From assembly GCA_038221545.1 (NCBI GenBank), contig JBBRIE010000057.1, positions 1-14,913 on the forward strand: a DNA stretch of 14,913 bases, in the 5' to 3' direction. Source of the DNA: JBBQNY01 sp038221545. Lineage in GTDB: Bacteria > Pseudomonadota > Gammaproteobacteria > Xanthomonadales > Ahniellaceae. The notes under the pieces were generated by a model that saw only the letters and a list, made by a program, of their open reading frames with translations, did no database searches and was not told the DNA's origin. The translations under genes and the position numbers were made by a program. Positions 1 through 6,795 of this stretch are shown piece after piece. Each line of letters opens with the position of its first letter. Positions within the stretch are counted from its first letter, which is position 1.

Positions 1-464
1 AGGACCCGGAACAATTCGCGCATCGCCGGTGATTCGCCGAGCAGCTCGGCGATCGGAGCGCGCCGCTGGCGTGGCAGCGCCGCGGCCGCGGGAGCCTGCG
101 TGCCTGCCGCCAGCGCGCGCCGTGCGATCGCCACGGCATCGTCGAGATCGAACGGCTTCGACAGGAATTCAAAGGCGCCGCCACGGAAAGCACCGACCGT
201 GGAGGCAAGGTCCGTGAATGCGGAGACCACGACCACCGGAAGCGACGGCAGCCGCGTGCGCAGTTCGCCGAGCACGGCGATCCCGTCCCTGCCGGGCATC
301 CGCACGTCAGTGAAGAGCAGGACAGGCGATGTACCTCCATCGAGCGCGGCCAATGCGGCGTCGCCGTGATCGAACTCGCGCACCTCGAAGCCCGCGTCGC
401 GCAGTGCCGCAGCGAGCACGAAGCGCACCGACGCGTCGTCGTCGACCACCCAGATCCCGCTCAT
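1..464 (-). CDS. ntrC: Nitrogen regulation response regulator NtrC (5' part, truncated by window edge)
   Basis: Sigma-54-dependent activator that, when phosphorylated by NtrB, drives nitrogen-assimilation promoters such as glnA. Only the first 154 codons lie in the window. They form a complete receiver domain: acidic pocket DDD at residues 8-10, phospho-acceptor Asp53 in TDVRMPG, switch Ser81 in SAFTDL and Lys103 in SKPF. A linker follows, then ELLGESPAMRELFRV, which matches the start of the NtrC AAA+ domain. The ATG overlaps the ntrB stop codon (ATGA, 461-464), so the two are translationally coupled. The GAGGAAA sequence just upstream, inside the end of ntrB, can serve as ribosome binding site. 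The AAA+ and HTH domains lie outside the window, so intactness cannot be judged. Assignment to NtrC rather than another NtrC-family regulator rests on the receiver motifs and the ntrB neighbour. Confidence 0.95.
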   Translation of the reverse strand, partial: MSGIWVVDDDASVRFVLAAALRDAGFEVREFDHGDAALAALDGGTSPVLLFTDVRMPGRDGIAVLGELRTRLPSLPVVVVSAFTDLASTVGAFRGGAFEFLSKPFDLDDAVAIARRALAAGTQAPAAAALPRQRRAPIAELLGESPAMRELFRV

Positions 465-1561
465 CGCATTTCCTCTTGCGTATCCGCGGTGGGCTCCGGT
501 GCCGGCACCGGCAGCAGCAGCGTGAACACCGTATGGCCGGCGCGCGACCGGAACGACAGCGAGCCGGCATGCTCGCGCGCGATTTCCTGGGCGAAGGTGA
601 GGCCGAGCCCGGTGCCGTCGCTACGACCCGAAACCAGCGGCAGGAACACGCGTTCGGCCAGCGCTTCCGAAACGCCGCAGCCGTTGTCGACGATGTCGAG
701 CCGCACCGCCTGGCGGTGGGCGACGTCGCCGATGCGGACGCCGTGCTCGACGCGCGTGCGCAGCCGCACCTCGGATGCACGCGCCTCCAGCGCATTGCGC
801 GCAAGGTTGAGCACCGCCTGGATCAGCCGGTCTGCGTCGCCGATGATGTTGGGGACGCTCGGATCGTAGTCGCGCACGATGCGCACGGCCCAGCCGGCTT
901 CGGCCTCGACCAGGAAGCGCACGCGCTCGATCACCTCGTGCAGCACAACGTCGACCAGCGGCTGCGGCGGGCTCGGGGTCAGCAGGCGCTCCACCAGCGT
1001 GTTCAGGCGATCGGTCTCCGCCCGGATCACGTCGAGGTAGCGGCGTGCCTCCACGTCCTCGATGCGCCGCTCCAGGAGCTGCGCGGCGCCCCGCAGTCCG
1101 GCGAGCGGATTGCGTACTTCGTGGGCGAGGCCGCGCAACGAAGCGTGCAACGCCGCAGGCAGGAGTTGGGCGGGATCCTCGCCCGCGAATTCCGCGGCCG
1201 GCGTGGCTTCGACGAGTACCGCTCGACGCGGCCGCTCGACATCGCCCACCGCAGTCAGCGTGATGTCCGCGAAGTGCTCTGCGCCGTCCGCCAGCGCCAG
1301 TCGCGCGCGCGGCAACACGATGCGGCGGTCTTCCGCGCGCGCGCGTCGCGCAGCGTCGCAGAGCAGCGCCGCACCCGCGGTGTCCAGCCATTGCGCGGGG
1401 CGCTGACCGAGCAGTCGGCGTGGACTCCGGTGCAGCCACTGCGCCGTCGCCGGATTCGCGTAAACGAGCGCATCGTCCGCGTCCAGCAGCCACACCGGCA
1501 GCGCGAGCAGCTCCAGCCATTCGGCATTCTCTGGCACGGACACGGGATCTGGGGCGGGCAT
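461..1561 (-). CDS. ntrB: Nitrogen regulation sensor histidine kinase NtrB
   Basis: Cytoplasmic histidine kinase/phosphatase that sets NtrC phosphorylation, in other bacteria under control of PII. It has 366 residues. An N-terminal PAS-like region spans about residues 12-120 (LLDADDALVYANPAT). The H-box is GLAHEVRNPLAGLRGAAQLL with phospho-acceptor His147, nearly identical to the E. coli NtrB H-box. The N-box holds Asn252/Asn256 (LNLARNALEA), G1 is VDNGCG at 291-296 and G2 is GTGLGL at 316-321. There are no membrane segments, as expected. The start is the first possible ATG: an in-frame TAA lies four codons upstream. No strong ribosome binding site precedes it; instead a nested inverted repeat runs into the start codon. 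The stop overlaps the ntrC start by 4 bp. The family identity is secure. Confidence 0.95.
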   Translation of the reverse strand: MPAPDPVSVPENAEWLELLALPVWLLDADDALVYANPATAQWLHRSPRRLLGQRPAQWLDTAGAALLCDAARRARAEDRRIVLPRARLALADGAEHFADITLTAVGDVERPRRAVLVEATPAAEFAGEDPAQLLPAALHASLRGLAHEVRNPLAGLRGAAQLLERRIEDVEARRYLDVIRAETDRLNTLVERLLTPSPPQPLVDVVLHEVIERVRFLVEAEAGWAVRIVRDYDPSVPNIIGDADRLIQAVLNLARNALEARASEVRLRTRVEHGVRIGDVAHRQAVRLDIVDNGCGVSEALAERVFLPLVSGRSDGTGLGLTFAQEIAREHAGSLSFRSRAGHTVFTLLLPVPAPEPTADTQEEMR

Positions 1562-1620
1562 TGCACCATCTTAAGACTTGTCAGCGGGTTCTCCATGGGA
1601 ATTACCCGCTGTTGGTGCAA
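1561..1620 (-). promoter_or_regulatory. Nested inverted repeat at the ntrB start, with NtrC-like half-sites
   Basis: Perfect 8-bp outer arms, TTGCACCA (1561-1568) and TGGTGCAA (1613-1620), enclose perfect 8-bp inner arms, CAGCGGGT (1582-1589) and ACCCGCTG (1604-1611). The inner loop is 14 nt. Thirteen unpaired bases separate the arms on one side and one base on the other. Read on the minus strand, the last outer arm overlaps the ntrB ATG by one base (TGGTGCAATG). The outer arms carry the same TGCACCA/TGGTGCA half-sites that occur upstream of glnA. It could be a DNA site for NtrC autoregulation or an mRNA hairpin that hides the ntrB start. There is no T-run, so it does not look like a classical terminator. 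The repeat is directly visible; the role is inferred. Confidence 0.55.
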
Positions 1621-1649
1621 GCCCGCTGTCCCCACCCCTGCAACCCGCG

Positions 1650-2375
1650 CTATTCGTAGCCGTTGAAGAACAGGGCGTCGGCATCCACGGTGCAGGTCGC
1701 CGAGCAACCCCTGCCGGCTTCGCACTGTTCGAGGCCCTCCAGCACGCCGTTGCCGCAGGTCGAGGCGGGAACCGTGCCGTTGACGCGCGCGTTGTTCCGC
1801 GGCGCAGGAAGCCTCGACACGAAATCGCTCGCGGACTGGTCGGTATCGTCGAACTGGTCGAGCACGGTCGGACTGCCGACGATGTCGAGACGGCGCACGG
1901 CCGCGCGCCCGAGGGGGAACGGGCCCGGCTGGGCGAAGGGGGTGCCGACGCCGACGGCGGATCCGAAATAACTGCCCCAGGCGAAGCAGTCGATCGGGGA
2001 CGCGTCGAAACACAACTTGCCGCCCGTGATCGGCAACGGCACCGTCAGCACGAAGTCGGCAGTGATGCTGAAGAACGCCGCCGCCTCGGTGGTGGCGACC
2101 AGGATCTTGTCCTGCGACACGCCGTTGGCCACCCCGTTCGGGAAGACGACGGTGCCGATCGACGTGCCGTCCGCCGCGAAGACCGTGACGCCATGGGAGG
2201 CAACGTTGGTCTGGCCACCCGACCACATCTGCAGCACCACGTACTGTGCGTTGGGCGCCGCGGCGGCACCCGGGAACACCTCCACGACTTTCATGAAGTG
2301 GAAGTCGGCCTTTGCGGAAGCGCTCAGGGCGAGCAGCGCGAGTGCGAGTACCGTTCCAGCGTTCCGAGCGTGCAT
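1650..2375 (-). CDS. Secreted protein of unknown function with Cys-rich CGNG tail and FFNGYE C-terminus
   Basis: This 241-residue protein has a clear Sec signal peptide (about residues 1-23, likely cut after AKA, before DFHF). The body, about 24-200, is rich in beta-type sequence and contains AQYVVLQMW, ITADFVLTVPLPITGGKLCF, a Cys122/Cys130 pair, and FDDTDQSASDF followed by PAPRNN. I recall this pattern from uncharacterised secreted, lamin-tail-like proteins, but cannot assign a function. The tail (C207, C218, C224, C228) fits the short CGNGxxExxEqC repeat found in many secreted proteins of myxobacteria and relatives. The last residues are ALFFNGYE. The ATG follows GGGAG at good spacing. It lies 66 bp after the amidase stop and 88 bp before ntrB, on the same strand. 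It is probably periplasmic or exported. Confidence 0.8.
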   Translation of the reverse strand: MHARNAGTVLALALLALSASAKADFHFMKVVEVFPGAAAAPNAQYVVLQMWSGGQTNVASHGVTVFAADGTSIGTVVFPNGVANGVSQDKILVATTEAAAFFSITADFVLTVPLPITGGKLCFDASPIDCFAWGSYFGSAVGVGTPFAQPGPFPLGRAAVRRLDIVGSPTVLDQFDDTDQSASDFVSRLPAPRNNARVNGTVPASTCGNGVLEGLEQCEAGRGCSATCTVDADALFFNGYE

Positions 2376-2441
2376 GGCAGTCTCCCGGCCCAGGGCCCGC
2401 GCAGGATACTCCGCCTGCCTGATCGTGAAGAGCCGCCCGCT

Positions 2442-3173
2442 CTAGTCCGGCAGGCGCGTCAGCGCGTACAGGATGCGCTCGTCCTCGGTGTCCATGACGT
2501 CCGACTCCATACCGCGGAAGCGAAGGTGGAACGCGCGCACCGCGGCCCCACGATCGTCGGTCGCATAGCCGAGGGTGCGCAGCGCCAGCCACGCATCGAA
2601 GCCGACCGGTGGCAGGGCGCCATCGCCGCTCGGCCAGATGCCGAAGCCCAGGGCGAACAGATCGCCCCAGGGAAACAGCGCGCCGGGATCGCGCTTGCGC
2701 GTGGGCGCGATGTCCGAATGTGCAACGATCTGGGTCTTCGGGATACCGTGCCGTCTGCACAGGTCATTGAGCAGCGTCACCAGGCTTGCGACCTGCGGAG
2801 CCGGGAACGGCGAGACGCCATCATTGTCGAGCTCGATACCGATGGACGCGGAGTTGACGTCGGTGATCGTGCCCCAGCGACCGGGACCGGCATGCCATGC
2901 GCGGCGCTCGTCCTCGACCAGCTGGTACCGGCTGCCGTCCCGTCCGATCAGATAGTGCGCGCTGACCGGACCACCGCTGTTGTGGCTGCGCAACGTGCGC
3001 AGGCTTTGCGCCACCGAGTTCTGCGTGGTCGCGTGCAGCACGATCAAAACAGGTTTGCGCGGCCCGTGGTTGGCAGACGGCACCCACTGCGCAAGCGGAT
3101 TGCGCACAGGCGCCTGCGCGCAGCCTGCCAGCAACGCCAGCAACGCCACCGTCAATACCCCGCGCGCGCCCAT
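2442..3173 (-). CDS. amiD: AmiD-like N-acetylmuramoyl-L-alanine amidase lipoprotein
   Basis: Zinc amidase of the Amidase_2/AmpD fold that cuts the bond between N-acetylmuramic acid and L-alanine of the stem peptide. It has 243 residues. The lipoprotein signal ends in lipobox LLAGC with Cys18; Ala at +2 predicts outer-membrane sorting. Zinc ligands are His47 (VLHAT), His152 (VAHSD) and Asp162 (RKRDPG); Glu114 in SIGIELDND fits the catalytic glutamate. The C-terminal part (about 190-243, LGYATDD..., FHLRFR...) resembles the peptidoglycan-binding tail of E. coli AmiD, favouring AmiD over cytoplasmic AmpD. The start at 3173 has GGA 9 bp upstream; an ATG at 3182 (MPRM) is also possible and gives the same lipobox. 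It sits between glnA and ntrB on the same strand, which makes no obvious functional sense apart from shared transcription. Confidence 0.88.
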   Translation of the reverse strand: MGARGVLTVALLALLAGCAQAPVRNPLAQWVPSANHGPRKPVLIVLHATTQNSVAQSLRTLRSHNSGGPVSAHYLIGRDGSRYQLVEDERRAWHAGPGRWGTITDVNSASIGIELDNDGVSPFPAPQVASLVTLLNDLCRRHGIPKTQIVAHSDIAPTRKRDPGALFPWGDLFALGFGIWPSGDGALPPVGFDAWLALRTLGYATDDRGAAVRAFHLRFRGMESDVMDTEDERILYALTRLPD

Positions 3174-3255
3174 GCGAGGCATTCCAACCGCAGTGCATCC
3201 GCGATGCAAGGCCGCGCATATCCCGGTCCCATCGCCCCGATGCGGGCGCCCCCAT

Positions 3256-3282
3256 GCAGGAGCGGCGCAAGCCGCGACCGGG
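3256..3282. repeat. REP-like palindromic element (GGAGCGGC-GCAA-GCCGCGACC type)
   Basis: The core is GCGGC (3262-3266), a GCAA loop, then GCCGC (3271-3275), flanked by GCAGGA and GACCGGG. From memory this matches the abundant GTAGGAGCGGC...GCCGCGACC family of short palindromes in Xanthomonadales and pseudomonads, usually mobilised by RAYT transposases. Only one copy is seen; the inverted partner that often accompanies it is absent. It lies in the glnA-amidase gap, outside any coding sequence. Confidence 0.6.
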
Positions 3283-3340
3283 ACACCTTCACGCTGCGCC
3301 ATTGCGGCTCGCGGCGCGCCCAACGCCTGCTCGTCGGGCC

Positions 3341-3392
3341 GCCCTCATCCGGCGCTACGCGCCACCTTCTCCCCGCAACAACGGGGAGAAGG
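3341..3392. repeat. Palindromic repeat after glnA, likely transcription attenuator/terminator
   Basis: Two hairpins sit in tandem. The first is GGCGC-TAC-GCGCC (3351-3363). The second is a perfect 11-bp stem, CCTTCTCCCCG (3365-3375) with CGGGGAGAAGG (3382-3392), and a 6-nt loop. The arrangement CCCTCATCC + small hairpin + CCTTCTCCC hairpin resembles a dispersed intergenic repeat that I recall from many proteobacteria. The strong stem begins 10 bp after the glnA stop codon, so in RNA it would form at the 3' end of the glnA message and could stabilise it or reduce read-through into the amidase gene. There is no clear U-tract, so efficient intrinsic termination is uncertain. Confidence 0.6.
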
Positions 3393-3401
3393 ACCAAGGC
3401 G

Positions 3402-4811
3402 TCAGAGTGCGTAGTACATCTGGTACTCGAGCGGGTGCGTCGCGGCGCGGAAGCGCGTGACCTCCTGCATCTTGAGCGCGATGTAGCCGTCGATGAAATC
3501 GTCCGAGAACACGCCGCCGGCCTTGAGGAAGTCGCGGTCGCCGTGCAGTGCGGCCAGCGCCTGGTCGAGCGAATGGCACACGGTCGGGATGTTGCGCTCC
3601 TCTTCCGGCGGCAGGTCGTAGAGATCCTTGTCCATCGGCGCGCCCGGATCGATCTTGTTGAGGATGCCGTCGAGGCCCGCCATCAGCAGCGCGGTGAACG
3701 TCAGGTACCCCGAGTTGACCGGATCCGGGAAACGGATCTCGATACGTCGCGCCTTGGCATTGGTCACGAACGGGATCCGGCACGAGGCCGAGCGGTTGCG
3801 CGCGGAGTACGCGAGCATTACCGGCGCCTCGTAGCCCGGCACCAGGCGCTTGTAGCTGTTGGTGGTGCAGTTCGCGAAGGCGTTGATCGCGCGCGCGTGC
3901 TTGAAGATGCCGCCGATGTAGTAGAGCGCGTTCTGGCTGAGGCCGCCGTAGCCGTCGCCCGCGAACAGGTTCTGCCCGCCCTTGGTGAGGCTCTGGTGCA
4001 CGTGCATGCCGGAGCCGTTGTCGCCGACCAGCGGCTTCGGCATGAAGGTCGCGGTCTTGCCGTTGCGATGCGCGACATTCCTGATCGCGTACTTCATCAT
4101 CAACAACTCGTCGGACTTGCGCACCAGCGAATTGAACCTGGTGCCGATCTCGCACTGGCCACCGGTGGCGACCTCGTGATGGTGCACTTCGACGGTGATG
4201 CCGAGTTCCTCGAGCACGTTGCACATCTCGGCGCGCAGGTCGTGCAGCGAATCGGTCGGCGGCACCGGGAAGTAGCCGCCCTTGATGCCGGGTCGGTAGC
4301 CCGAATTGCCTTCCTCGAAGCGTTTGTTCGACGACCAGGCGCCCTCGCCCGACTCGATCTCGAAGCCGGCGGCCTGCATGTCGTTGCGCCAGCGCACCGA
4401 ATCAAATACGAAGAACTCGGGCTCGGGACCGAAGAACGCGGCGTCGGCGATGCCGGTGGACTTCAGGAATGCCTCGGCGCGGCGCGCCAGCGAGCGCGGG
4501 CAGCGCGAATAGGCCTGCATCGTCGCAGGCTCGAGCACGTCGCAGTGCAGGACGAGCGTCGCGTCCGGCATGAAAGGATCGAGGTAGGCGCTGTCGGGAT
4601 CCGGCAGCAGCACCATGTCCGATTCGTTGATGCCTTTCCAGCCGGAGATCGACGAACCGTCGAACATCTTGCCGTCCTCGAACACGGATTCGTCGAACTG
4701 GCCCACGGGGAACGTCACGTGGTGCTGCTTGCCGAGCATGTCGGCGAAGCGCAGGTCGACGTAACGCACGTCGCGATCCTTGATCAGCTGCAGGGCTTTG
4801 TTGTCGGCCAC
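3402..4811 (-). CDS. glnA: Glutamine synthetase type I (GlnA)
   Basis: Makes glutamine from glutamate, ammonia and ATP in the cytoplasm; dodecameric GS-I. The 469 residues match the family length. Visible motifs are FDGSSISGWKGINESDM (50-66), metal ligands Glu130/Glu132 (GPEPEFF), Glu213 and Glu221, the ATP signature KPLVGDNGSGMHVHQSL (259-275, with His270), the NRSASCRIP segment, and RRIEIRFPDP (Glu358, Arg360). The adenylylation tyrosine is Tyr398 in KDLYDLPPEE, so GlnE control is expected. The start is GTG at 4811 (VADNKALQ): it has GGAGA 5 bp upstream and fits the usual GlnA N-terminus. A sigma-54 promoter lies about 25 nt upstream of the start codon, measured from the predicted transcription start. 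ntrBC follow downstream on the same strand after two other genes. Confidence 0.97.
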   Translation of the reverse strand: MADNKALQLIKDRDVRYVDLRFADMLGKQHHVTFPVGQFDESVFEDGKMFDGSSISGWKGINESDMVLLPDPDSAYLDPFMPDATLVLHCDVLEPATMQAYSRCPRSLARRAEAFLKSTGIADAAFFGPEPEFFVFDSVRWRNDMQAAGFEIESGEGAWSSNKRFEEGNSGYRPGIKGGYFPVPPTDSLHDLRAEMCNVLEELGITVEVHHHEVATGGQCEIGTRFNSLVRKSDELLMMKYAIRNVAHRNGKTATFMPKPLVGDNGSGMHVHQSLTKGGQNLFAGDGYGGLSQNALYYIGGIFKHARAINAFANCTTNSYKRLVPGYEAPVMLAYSARNRSASCRIPFVTNAKARRIEIRFPDPVNSGYLTFTALLMAGLDGILNKIDPGAPMDKDLYDLPPEEERNIPTVCHSLDQALAALHGDRDFLKAGGVFSDDFIDGYIALKMQEVTRFRAATHPLEYQMYYAL

Positions 4812-4847
4812 AGGGTTCTCCACTCGATTGGACTGGGCATTGCCAAC

Positions 4848-4862
4848 GCAATCGCTGTGCCA
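4848..4862 (-). promoter_or_regulatory. Sigma-54 (-24/-12) promoter of glnA
   Basis: On the minus strand the sequence is TGGCAC-AGCGA-TTGC, an exact match to the sigma-54 core with the GG and GC dinucleotides 10 bp apart. The -12 GC lies at 4849-4848, so transcription should start near 4836, giving a leader of about 25 nt that includes GGAGA before the GTG start. This is the promoter class activated by phosphorylated NtrC, which is encoded at the left end of the window. Confidence 0.88.
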
Positions 4863-4934
4863 GCGGAAGAAGTGCCGTGCGACGCGGTTTGACCGCCGTG
4901 CCGGTCGGCGCACGCACGCTTGGGGCGCATCCGC

Positions 4935-4970
4935 TGCACCACTGGCGGTCCTAAGCCCAACTCTGGTGCA
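4935..4970 (-). promoter_or_regulatory. Candidate NtrC binding region upstream of glnA
   Basis: TGCACCA (4935-4941) and TGGTGCA (4964-4970) are perfect inverted 7-mers separated by 22 bp. Each equals one arm of the NtrC consensus (TGCACCA-N3-TGGTGCA). Each could be the good half of a weaker full site: 4935-4951 and 4954-4970. Their centres lie roughly 107 and 126 bp upstream of the predicted glnA start site, a typical enhancer distance. The region lies just before the divergent gene at 5002 and might affect it too. Half-sites are seen; binding is inferred. Confidence 0.5.
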
Positions 4971-5001
4971 AGACATCGGGCAGGACCGTAACATCGACAC
5001 G

Positions 5002-6765
5002 ATGACCGATACGCAAGCACTGCAACCGCTGCAGCGTGCGCGCGATTGCGCCCGGCGCGGAGACATTGCCGGTGCGCTGCGCGAGTACGCGCGCGCGGCC
5101 GCCATTCCGCAAACCGTGCTTGCCGCGACGCGCGAGGGTGCCCGCCTGGGCATCGCGCACGGTGTGCTCGGCAGTGCCGCGCGCCTGCTCGAGCAGGGTT
5201 TGCGGTCGCACCCTGCCGTTGCCGAACTGCATGCCCTGGTCGCCGTGCTGCATCGCGCCGCGGAACGTCATGCCGCGGCGGCCGCGGCGGCGGAACAGGC
5301 CCTGCGCCTCGATCCGGGCGAGCCGACGGCTGCCGCGGTACTGGCCGACGTGGCCCTCGCGCTCGGTGCGCCCAGTCTTGCGCTGCGCGCCACCGAAGCC
5401 GCGCTCGCGAAGCATCCCCGTGCAGCGGTGCTGTGGCGCGATCGTGGCCGCGCACTGCTCGACCGCGGCCAACCCGCTGCGGCGGTCGCATCACTACGAC
5501 AGGCGTACGCGCTCAACGCCGGCGATCCGGCCACGCGCGGCAACCTGTGCCTTGCGAGCCTTTACGACACCAGCATGGATGCGGACGCCGTGCGGGCACT
5601 GCACCTCGAGGTCGCGGCCGCGCCCGTGGCCATGGCCGGGACGCAACCCTTCGCGCACCCTGGAGGGGCGCAGACCCGCGCCTCGCCGCTGCGCGTCGGC
5701 CTGCTGTCGTCCGACCTCCGCACGCATCCGGTCGGCGTCTTCATGGGCGCTTTGCTCGCGCACGCGGACGCCGCGCGCGTCGAGTGGTTCGCGTACTCCG
5801 GCAACACCCGGAGCGACGCGGTCACCAGCCGCCTGCGCGAGCGCGTACGCCACTGGCAGGACGTTTCCGCGCTGGACGACCGGGCGTGCCTGCAGCTGCT
5901 GCGACGCGACCGCCTTGACGTGTTGCTCGATCTTGGCGGACACACTGCGGGCGCGCGGCCCGGGGTGATCGCCGCGCGCGCCGCCACGCTCCAGATCGCC
6001 TACCTCGGCTACCCGGCCCCGACCGGTGCGCAGGGTATCGACGCGATGATCGCCGACGCGACGGTGATGCCGGCCGGGGCCGAGCAGGGATGGCCGGAAC
6101 GGATCCTGCACCTGCCGCATGCGTTCCTCTGCTACGAACCGTACCCCGGCACGCCCGCCGTGGTGCCGCGAGCGCCGGAGGCGTCCATGACGTTCGGCAG
6201 CTTCAACAACCTCGCGAAGCTGGATGACCCGACGCTCGCGCTGTGGTGCCGCGTGCTGCACGCGACGCCCGGCTCGCGCCTGCTGCTCGGTGCCACCACG
6301 CTGGACGAAGCGGCGACGGTTGCCTTCCTGCGCGAACGCTTCGCGCGGCACGGAATCGGATCCGGCCAACTAACCTGCGCGCCGCCGGTCGCCGACCCCG
6401 CGCAGTTGCTGGCCAGGTACGCGGGGATCGACGTGGCGCTCGACCCGCCCAGGTTCAACGGCGGGACCACGACGCTCGATGCCCTGTGGCAGGGCGTCCC
6501 GGTGGTCACGCTGCCCGGCGAGATCATGCCCTCGCGCATGGCCGCAAGCGTGCTCGAAACGGCGGGGCTGGCCGACTGGATCGCGCGCGATGCGGATGAC
6601 TACGTCGGGATTGCCACGCGCGCCGCAGCCGGGCGTCCCGCACTCGCGCAGTTGCGGGCGACAATGCGCGAACGGCTTGCCGGTACGACGCTGATCGACG
6701 GCGAGCGCTTCGCCGCGGCCTTCGTCGACCTGCTCGAACACGCGGCGCGGCCCCCAAGTCGCTAG
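5002..6765 (+). CDS. TPR protein with SPINDLY-type O-GlcNAc transferase domain
   Basis: Probable cytoplasmic protein O-glycosyltransferase of GT41 (Glyco_transf_41, COG3914 type), 587 residues. Degenerate TPR-like helical repeats cover about 1-200. The catalytic half, about 229-580, has SSDLRTHPVG with His242 (matching His498 of human OGT), DLGGHTAGARPG (310-321), YLGYPAPTG, TFGSFNNLAKLDDPTLALW with Lys406 (matching human Lys842), and DPPRFNGGTTTLDALWQGVP with Thr489/Thr490 and Asp493 in the UDP-sugar pocket. The key residues are kept, so it should be active, but donor and target are not predictable from sequence. The start at 5002 (MTDTQALQ) gives a normal TPR N-terminus; no good ribosome binding site is close, so the start is less certain than the frame. 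uppP follows 30 bp later and may be cotranscribed. Confidence 0.88.
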   Translation: MTDTQALQPLQRARDCARRGDIAGALREYARAAAIPQTVLAATREGARLGIAHGVLGSAARLLEQGLRSHPAVAELHALVAVLHRAAERHAAAAAAAEQALRLDPGEPTAAAVLADVALALGAPSLALRATEAALAKHPRAAVLWRDRGRALLDRGQPAAAVASLRQAYALNAGDPATRGNLCLASLYDTSMDADAVRALHLEVAAAPVAMAGTQPFAHPGGAQTRASPLRVGLLSSDLRTHPVGVFMGALLAHADAARVEWFAYSGNTRSDAVTSRLRERVRHWQDVSALDDRACLQLLRRDRLDVLLDLGGHTAGARPGVIAARAATLQIAYLGYPAPTGAQGIDAMIADATVMPAGAEQGWPERILHLPHAFLCYEPYPGTPAVVPRAPEASMTFGSFNNLAKLDDPTLALWCRVLHATPGSRLLLGATTLDEAATVAFLRERFARHGIGSGQLTCAPPVADPAQLLARYAGIDVALDPPRFNGGTTTLDALWQGVPVVTLPGEIMPSRMAASVLETAGLADWIARDADDYVGIATRAAAGRPALAQLRATMRERLAGTTLIDGERFAAAFVDLLEHAARPPSR

Positions 6766-6795
6766 TCTGCGCGCCACTGTCCGGGGGAGAAACGC

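Noticed and set aside
1613..1640. Possible sigma-54 promoter for ntrB on the minus strand (GGGGACAGCGGGCTTGC)
   Set aside because: GG and GC are 11 bp apart instead of 10 and the -24 element is not TGGCAC.
329..1666. Long plus-strand open frame opposite ntrB/ntrC
   Set aside because: The opposite strand encodes clear NtrB and NtrC with all signature motifs; this frame has low-complexity Arg-rich sequence.
1578..4892. Very long open frame on the plus strand (over 1100 codons) opposite glnA, the amidase and the secreted protein
   Set aside because: It runs antisense to three well-supported genes, is extremely rich in Arg/His/Val/Ala, shows no domain, and is explained by high third-position GC on the other strand.
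4824..5153. N-terminal extension of glnA by more than 100 codons
   Set aside because: The sigma-54 promoter lies inside this stretch, the family N-terminus begins at VADNKALQ, and GGAGA sits correctly before the GTG at 4811.
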